A DNA stretch of 64,000 bases from Acidimicrobiaceae bacterium (GTDB lineage: Bacteria; Actinomycetota; Acidimicrobiia; Acidimicrobiales; RAAP-2). How positions within the stretch are numbered: position 1 is the stretch's first letter; every line of letters starts with the position of its first letter. The notes under the pieces were generated by a model. It saw only the letters and a list, made by a program, of their open reading frames with translations, made no database searches and was not told the DNA's origin. The stretch lies in the NCBI GenBank assembly GCA_027315315.1, contig DAHUYG010000050.1:1-64000 (forward strand), in the 5' to 3' direction. Positions 59,770 to 64,000 of this stretch are shown here, piece after piece. The translations under genes were made by a program, and so were the position numbers.

Positions 59770-62201
59770 GAGACCCTCGGGCCGTCGTCGCGCTCGGCCG
59801 CAGCGGTCCCCACGAGCTCGGCCTCCTGGTCGAGCACCGAGAGCCCCGGGACCTGGGGCAGGGCCACGAGCTCCCGGGAGCGCCCGGCGTGCACGTCGAC
59901 GATCCGGCGGTGGTAGTCCTCGGCCATCTGCGCGAACTCCTCGGTGTGGTAGCGGCTCCCGTCGATGAAGGGCCCGCGGCGGCCCTCGACGATCGCGAGG
60001 ACGTCCTCGCCGGTCACCGTCTTGAACCGCTCGAGGGCGTGGGCGACCGCGAGCACCTGGAGCCGGTTCTCCTCGAGCAGCTGGCGGGTCTTGTCCACCA
60101 GGCGCTCGAGGTTGCCCTCGATTCGGCTGCCGAGGCCCTTCAAGAGCTCGCTCTCCTTGGCGCGGCGCCCCTTGTCGGGATCCCCGCCCGAGACCCCGGC
60201 CGCCCGCGTCACGCCGTGGCTCGCCACCGTCGAGCCCATGCCCCAGTACCCCTCCATGTAGGTGGCGATCCGGGTGGCCTGCTCGAGATCGGCGCTCACG
60301 CCCGAGGAGCTGTCGCCCTCGAAGAACATCCGCTCCCCCGCCAGGCTGGCCAGGAACACCATGACCTCGGACTCGTAGTCGCTCCTCCAGCGGGTGAAGG
60401 TGTCCTCCACCTTGACCGGCTTCACCAGGCCGAGATAGTCGCCGCCCTTCTCGATCGTCGCGACATCGATGGCCCAGTCCCGGTGGATCCGGGCCGCGGT
60501 CACGGCGTGGCAGGCCTCGTGGACGGCGACGGCGTGGCGTTCCCGCTCGATGTACTCGACGTCCTCGGGTGGGCCGAGCTCCTTCAGCTGCTTGGCCTTG
60601 ACGACGTCGCCCCAGGTGATGGTGTCCCGGCCGTCGCGGATGGCGTTGATGAGCGACTCGTTGACCAGGTCCTTGATGGTGGCCCCGGTCGCATACGGGG
60701 TGATCGTGGCCAGTCGGTCGAGGTTCTCGTCGTCGAGCGAGTGCTTCACCTTGGAGAAATAGCCCTGATAGGTGCGGATGCGACCGGCCTTGGTCGGATA
60801 GCCGACCTTGTAGACGCGGTCGATGCGCCCGGGGCGCAGCAGCGCCTCGTCGAGGGACTCGGGCATGTTGGTGGCCATCATCACGAGGATGCGGTACTTG
60901 GGTGGCGGGACCGGCCTGAACCCGAGGGCGCGGCGCACCACGCGGTTCACGAGCCCGCGGGGCTTGTTGAGGCCCGAGAGCTCCGAGAGGAGCGACTGGA
61001 GCGTGCCCGTGCCGCCGCCCCCGGCCATGCCCATCCCCATCATCTTCATGGGGCGGGGCCGCTCCACGGCCTCGCCGTGGTCCTCGAATCGCATGGTCGC
61101 GGCGACGTGGGCCATGGCCGCCTCGTCCGCGTACGCGGCGCCGTGGCAGGCGGTGGGGGTCCAGGGCATCCCCGACGCGTTGGGGCCGAAGACGCGACCG
61201 GGGCTGAGGGCGCCCCTCGACCCGAGGGAGTCCGCCTCGTCGAAGAAGACCACCACCCCGCCGTAGCGGAGGGCGAGCCGCCGGAGCTTTCGGAAGAGCC
61301 CCTTCACCTTCAGGACCCCGACCCCGAAGAACATGTTGTTGAAGGCGCCCGGGTCGACGAAGACGAAGGGGTTGTGGGTCTCCCCCGCCACTGCCTCGGC
61401 GATGAGGGTCTTGCCGGTGCCCGGGGGGCCCCAGAGCAGGATGCCGCCGGGCACGTAGCCGCCCCGGGCCTCGATCGCGTCGGGGTCCTTCAAGAAGATG
61501 ATGTTCTCCTTCACGCGGTCGAGCACCGAGTCCTGGCCCCAAACGTCGGTGAAGCGCGTCTTCACGTCGCCCGGGTAGTAGGTGTCGATGCCCCCCTTGG
61601 AAAGGAACCAGAACAGCCCGACGAACTGCAGGATCACGAAGAAGAAGCCGAAGACGATCTGGACGAGCAGCGGCAGGGCCGAGTAGATCGCTGCGGGCAC
61701 CTGGAAGAGCGAGACGAGCGGCGAGGTGTGGTAGAAGCCGGCGAGGACGATCGCCAGGATCACGAGGATCACGAAGACCTTGATCACGCGGGTGATCCGG
61801 AAGCGGTTCCAGTCGCTCATGCGACGCGTCGTGGAGTGCAAGCCGCCGAAGACCACGTCGGTCCACAGGTGGTGCCAGCGTGCCGAGCGCTCGCTCACCA
61901 CGTAGTGGGCCTGACGGATGACCTCGAGGCCGAAGAGGATCTCGAGCCACCAGAGCGAGGCGATCTGGTTACGGGCGGCGTCGCTGAACGGCTCGATCGG
62001 GTTGTTGGTCATGTTCGACCAGAGCAGGAGCCACCACAGCACCACCAAGAGCAGGAGGATCTTGCTGCGGTCCCAGAAGTTCGATCTCGGCCGTACCGCG
62101 AGGGGCCCGAGGCCCGGGGCGGTCTCGGGGTCGAGGATCGGCAGCTCGGCCGCGAGCTCGGTGCCGTGCCCGTTCACGCTGGGGTTCGTGTCATCGCTCA
62201 C
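59766..62201 (-). CDS. FtsH-like AAA+ membrane zinc protease, divergent
   Basis: An 811-aa protein. About four TM helices lie at 48-200 (typical FtsH has two). The AAA domain has Walker A GPPGTGKT near 257, pore motif FFGVG, Walker B VVFFDEAD near 320, and SRH ATNMPESLDEALLRPGRIDR. The M41 protease has HEACH at 561-565, with Asp in SGVSADLEQAT. Between Walker B and the sensor region lie two insertions (about 55 and 23 residues, including a Met/Gly-rich patch). It is an energy-dependent protease with a modified architecture; the main FtsH is probably elsewhere. GTG 62201 overlaps the lipoprotein stop. Confidence 0.87.
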   Translation of the reverse strand: MSDDTNPSVNGHGTELAAELPILDPETAPGLGPLAVRPRSNFWDRSKILLLLVVLWWLLLWSNMTNNPIEPFSDAARNQIASLWWLEILFGLEVIRQAHYVVSERSARWHHLWTDVVFGGLHSTTRRMSDWNRFRITRVIKVFVILVILAIVLAGFYHTSPLVSLFQVPAAIYSALPLLVQIVFGFFFVILQFVGLFWFLSKGGIDTYYPGDVKTRFTDVWGQDSVLDRVKENIIFLKDPDAIEARGGYVPGGILLWGPPGTGKTLIAEAVAGETHNPFVFVDPGAFNNMFFGVGVLKVKGLFRKLRRLALRYGGVVVFFDEADSLGSRGALSPGRVFGPNASGMPWTPTACHGAAYADEAAMAHVAATMRFEDHGEAVERPRPMKMMGMGMAGGGGTGTLQSLLSELSGLNKPRGLVNRVVRRALGFRPVPPPKYRILVMMATNMPESLDEALLRPGRIDRVYKVGYPTKAGRIRTYQGYFSKVKHSLDDENLDRLATITPYATGATIKDLVNESLINAIRDGRDTITWGDVVKAKQLKELGPPEDVEYIERERHAVAVHEACHAVTAARIHRDWAIDVATIEKGGDYLGLVKPVKVEDTFTRWRSDYESEVMVFLASLAGERMFFEGDSSSGVSADLEQATRIATYMEGYWGMGSTVASHGVTRAAGVSGGDPDKGRRAKESELLKGLGSRIEGNLERLVDKTRQLLEENRLQVLAVAHALERFKTVTGEDVLAIVEGRRGPFIDGSRYHTEEFAQMAEDYHRRIVDVHAGRSRELVALPQVPGLSVLDQEAELVGTAAAERDDGPRVS

Positions 62202-62896
62202 GGCGACTGCTCCTTTAGGGTCCAGGAGTTGAGGATCTGGGTGACCGCGCTGGCGTTCGCACCCCAACAGCTCGCCTGACAGCCGACACCGACCGCGAAG
62301 ATCCAGTTGGTGTTGGCGTCGACCGCCGTGACCTGTCCGAAGGTCAATACCGGCGAGGTGCCTGTGATGTTGACGATCATCTTGATGCCGTGAATCCCCC
62401 CGGGAAGGGCGAACTCGTTGTAGCTCAACACCTGGAATCCCGAGGTGGAGGTCAACGGGTCGGTGCCGAGAAGCTCCGAGCGCATCGAGGCGAAGCTGAG
62501 CGAGTCCCGCTCGCTCGAACCGAGCTGGCGGCTCTCGACCACCGCGGTCGGGTAGCGCTTCCCGATCCCGATCGAGCTGCGCGGCGTGACCCCCGGGCGG
62601 GGCGACATGGTCTCGATCCACTCGCCCCCGGCGATCTGGCGCAGCTGGGTCGGGCCGAGCTTGCCGTTCTGGGCCTCGATGACCTGGTCGGTGTTGAAGA
62701 TCGCCCAGTGCGGGGGGACCTTGAAGTAGAGGTCGACGCCGTCGGGGGCGCGGTGGCTCACGTACTGGAAGCTCGAGCCCACCTGGCAGCCGGAGAGAAC
62801 CAGTCCGAGCGACCCGCAAAAGAGCGCGATCGCGATCAGTCGGCCCACGCGCCAAGCCCCGAACCGCCGTCCGCCCGCGTCAGGCACAAATGCCAT
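62198..62896 (-). CDS. Lipoprotein of unknown function
   Basis: A 232-aa protein with a basic start, hydrophobic segment LIAIALFCGSLGLVL and lipobox LSGC. The mature part (SSFQYVSHRAPDGVDLYFKVPPHW...) is beta-rich, with two late Cys (CQASC) that could form a disulphide. It sits on the outer face of the membrane and, being coupled by GTGA to the FtsH-like protease, may be its substrate adaptor or inhibitor (inference). ATG 62896 has GGTGAGAGGG; a TTG at 62920 lies 7 nt after a TACGCT box and is the alternative start. Confidence 0.75.
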   Translation of the reverse strand: MAFVPDAGGRRFGAWRVGRLIAIALFCGSLGLVLSGCQVGSSFQYVSHRAPDGVDLYFKVPPHWAIFNTDQVIEAQNGKLGPTQLRQIAGGEWIETMSPRPGVTPRSSIGIGKRYPTAVVESRQLGSSERDSLSFASMRSELLGTDPLTSTSGFQVLSYNEFALPGGIHGIKMIVNITGTSPVLTFGQVTAVDANTNWIFAVGVGCQASCWGANASAVTQILNSWTLKEQSP

Positions 62897-62927
62897 GCGC
62901 GCCCTCTCACCGACCTTCAAGAGCGCC

Positions 62928-62933
62928 AGCGTA
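62928..62933 (-). promoter_or_regulatory. Candidate -10 (TACGCT) of lipoprotein-FtsH-like operon
   Basis: TACGCT lies 7 nt before TTG 62920 and 31 nt before ATG 62896. It gives either a leaderless TTG start or a short leader with a ribosome site. Confidence 0.4.
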
Positions 62934-63113
62934 GGCCACCGCGTCCCAGCTCAGCGCAACGCGAGGCTCCGGGAACGCCCTGTTCGGAAGCGGGAACCCC
63001 CATCTGTCGCGGCATCGCAACAGTTCGGATCGGCGACCAACACAATCGGGGCTCCACGCCCGCCAACGACGCGCCGGCACCAGGCGCGACCGGACCGCCC
63101 CGTGCCCTCGACG

Positions 63114-64000
63114 TCACGCCTCGGGCACCGCAGGCTCGGCCCGGGGGTCGGCGATGAACTCGTGGCCGAAGAGCCCGGGGAGCCCGCCGGTGTGCACGAA
63201 GACCGTCGGCTCGTCGGCGCCGATGCGCCCGTCGCGCACCTCGGCGGCCAACCCGCTCAGGGCCTTCGCCGTGTAGACGGGGTCGAGCACGATCCCCTCG
63301 CTGAGCGCCGCTTCGCTGAGTGCCCGGCGGGCCCCCGGGGTGAGGATCCCGTATCCGGGGCCCACCTGGTCACGGCGGAGCCGCAGCGCGCTTGGGCGTG
63401 CCGGGGGCCGCGCTCGCGCGCCGGTGAGCTCGGTCACCATCCGCTCGACGCGCGTCCCGGCATCGGCGGTTGCCCCCACGTCGACCCCGAGCACCCGCTC
63501 GGGCCCGAGCGCCGCGACCAGCCCGGCCATCGTCCCGCCCGTGCCGAGCGCGACGACCGCGTGGCGGAGCCCGGGCACCTGGGTCTCGAGCTCGCGCCCG
63601 CACGCCACGTATCCACGGGCACCGAGGGCATTGGATCCGCCGAGTGGAATCACCGACACCCGCTCCCCCTCGGCTGCGAGGTCGGCCGCCGCGAGCTCGA
63701 CCGCGGCGTCAAGACCGTCGTCGTCGAGATCGCCGACCCACCGCACCGGCGTGTCGAACAGCGCCTCCAGGGCGACATTGCCGGTGGCGGTCGCCGGCGC
63801 GTCGCCGGCGAGGACGAGCAGGCAGCGCAGGCCGAGGCGCCGCGCCGCGGCTGCGGTCAGCCGGGCGTGGTTGCTCTGTGTCCGACCGCTCGTGACGAGT
63901 GCTGTCGCCCCGTCTTCGATGGCCAGCGCGCAGAGGTGCTCGAGCTTGCGCACCTTGTTACCGCCTCCGCCGAGCCCGGTGAGATCGTCCCGCTTGATCC
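63114..64000 (-). CDS. PLP-dependent D-cysteine desulfhydrase / ACC deaminase family enzyme, 5' end beyond window
   Basis: 295 residues are visible, open to the window edge. The start of the visible part reads IKRDDLTGLGGGGNKVRKLE, with the PLP Lys in GGGNKVRKLE. TSGRTQSNHARLTAAAA is the cofactor/substrate loop, VVALGTGGTMAGL binds the phosphate, and PTVFVHTGGLPGLFG ends the protein. This is the D-cysteine desulfhydrase/1-aminocyclopropane-1-carboxylate deaminase group. The exact substrate is not decidable. The true start lies past 64000. Confidence 0.9.
   Translation of the reverse strand, partial: IKRDDLTGLGGGGNKVRKLEHLCALAIEDGATALVTSGRTQSNHARLTAAAARRLGLRCLLVLAGDAPATATGNVALEALFDTPVRWVGDLDDDGLDAAVELAAADLAAEGERVSVIPLGGSNALGARGYVACGRELETQVPGLRHAVVALGTGGTMAGLVAALGPERVLGVDVGATADAGTRVERMVTELTGARARPPARPSALRLRRDQVGPGYGILTPGARRALSEAALSEGIVLDPVYTAKALSGLAAEVRDGRIGADEPTVFVHTGGLPGLFGHEFIADPRAEPAVPEA

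Overview
ORGANISM. The window is very GC-rich, densely packed bacterial DNA using the standard code. Gene content and order point to an actinobacterium, most likely Acidimicrobiia or a relative (inference). The evidence is the order HAD phosphatase - tlyA - nadK - recN - pyrG - Nudix - xerD, the chain scpA-scpB-rluB / aroH-tyrA-aroA-cmk-plsC, der beside a DUF512 radical SAM gene, and an AroH-type chorismate mutase. Many operon heads carry a TANNNT -10 box only 5-9 nt before the start codon, which suggests widespread leaderless transcription. LAYOUT. 1-1319: a broken IS256-type transposase, tRNA-Pro(GGG) and gene-poor DNA. 1320-18374: mostly housekeeping (SDR, amidase, der, DUF512, ispH, HD protein, GT2, plsC, cmk, aroA, tyrA, aroH, rluB, scpB, scpA, trpS, M50 protease, DksA-like protein, ferritin-like protein). 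18448-26422: redox genes, namely a b-type cytochrome on the + strand and a tightly coupled minus-strand operon (small membrane protein, ApbE, ferric-reductase-like protein, NuoF-like protein, 3-Cys ferredoxin, four-helix cytochrome, phosphodiester-glycosidase-like protein) headed by a two-component system (26501-28530). 28592-36650: the conserved xerD-to-HAD block. 36833-38761: an ABC ATPase fused to a methyltransferase. 38951-59217: an exopolysaccharide (EPS) and signalling region. 59500-64000: DUF2277, an FtsH-like protease with a lipoprotein, and a PLP enzyme cut by the window end. HOW THE GENES WORK TOGETHER. The most unusual region is about 42.5-59.2 kb. On the minus strand lie an initiating sugar-phosphate transferase, a GT2 and a 66-aa protein. 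Divergently on the + strand lie an intact GGDEF protein with an I-site, a V4R-like/Wzz-like fusion, an O-antigen-ligase-like protein, a GH26-like protein lacking both catalytic Glu, a GAF plus degenerate GGDEF protein, and a flippase fused to the same GAF plus degenerate GGDEF module. These are followed without a break by holo-ACP synthase, a carrier protein, an aaRS-like amino acid:carrier-protein ligase and a tandem alpha/beta hydrolase. I propose, as inference, a nucleotide-second-messenger-controlled EPS system in which a carrier protein charged with an amino acid serves polymer decoration or export.
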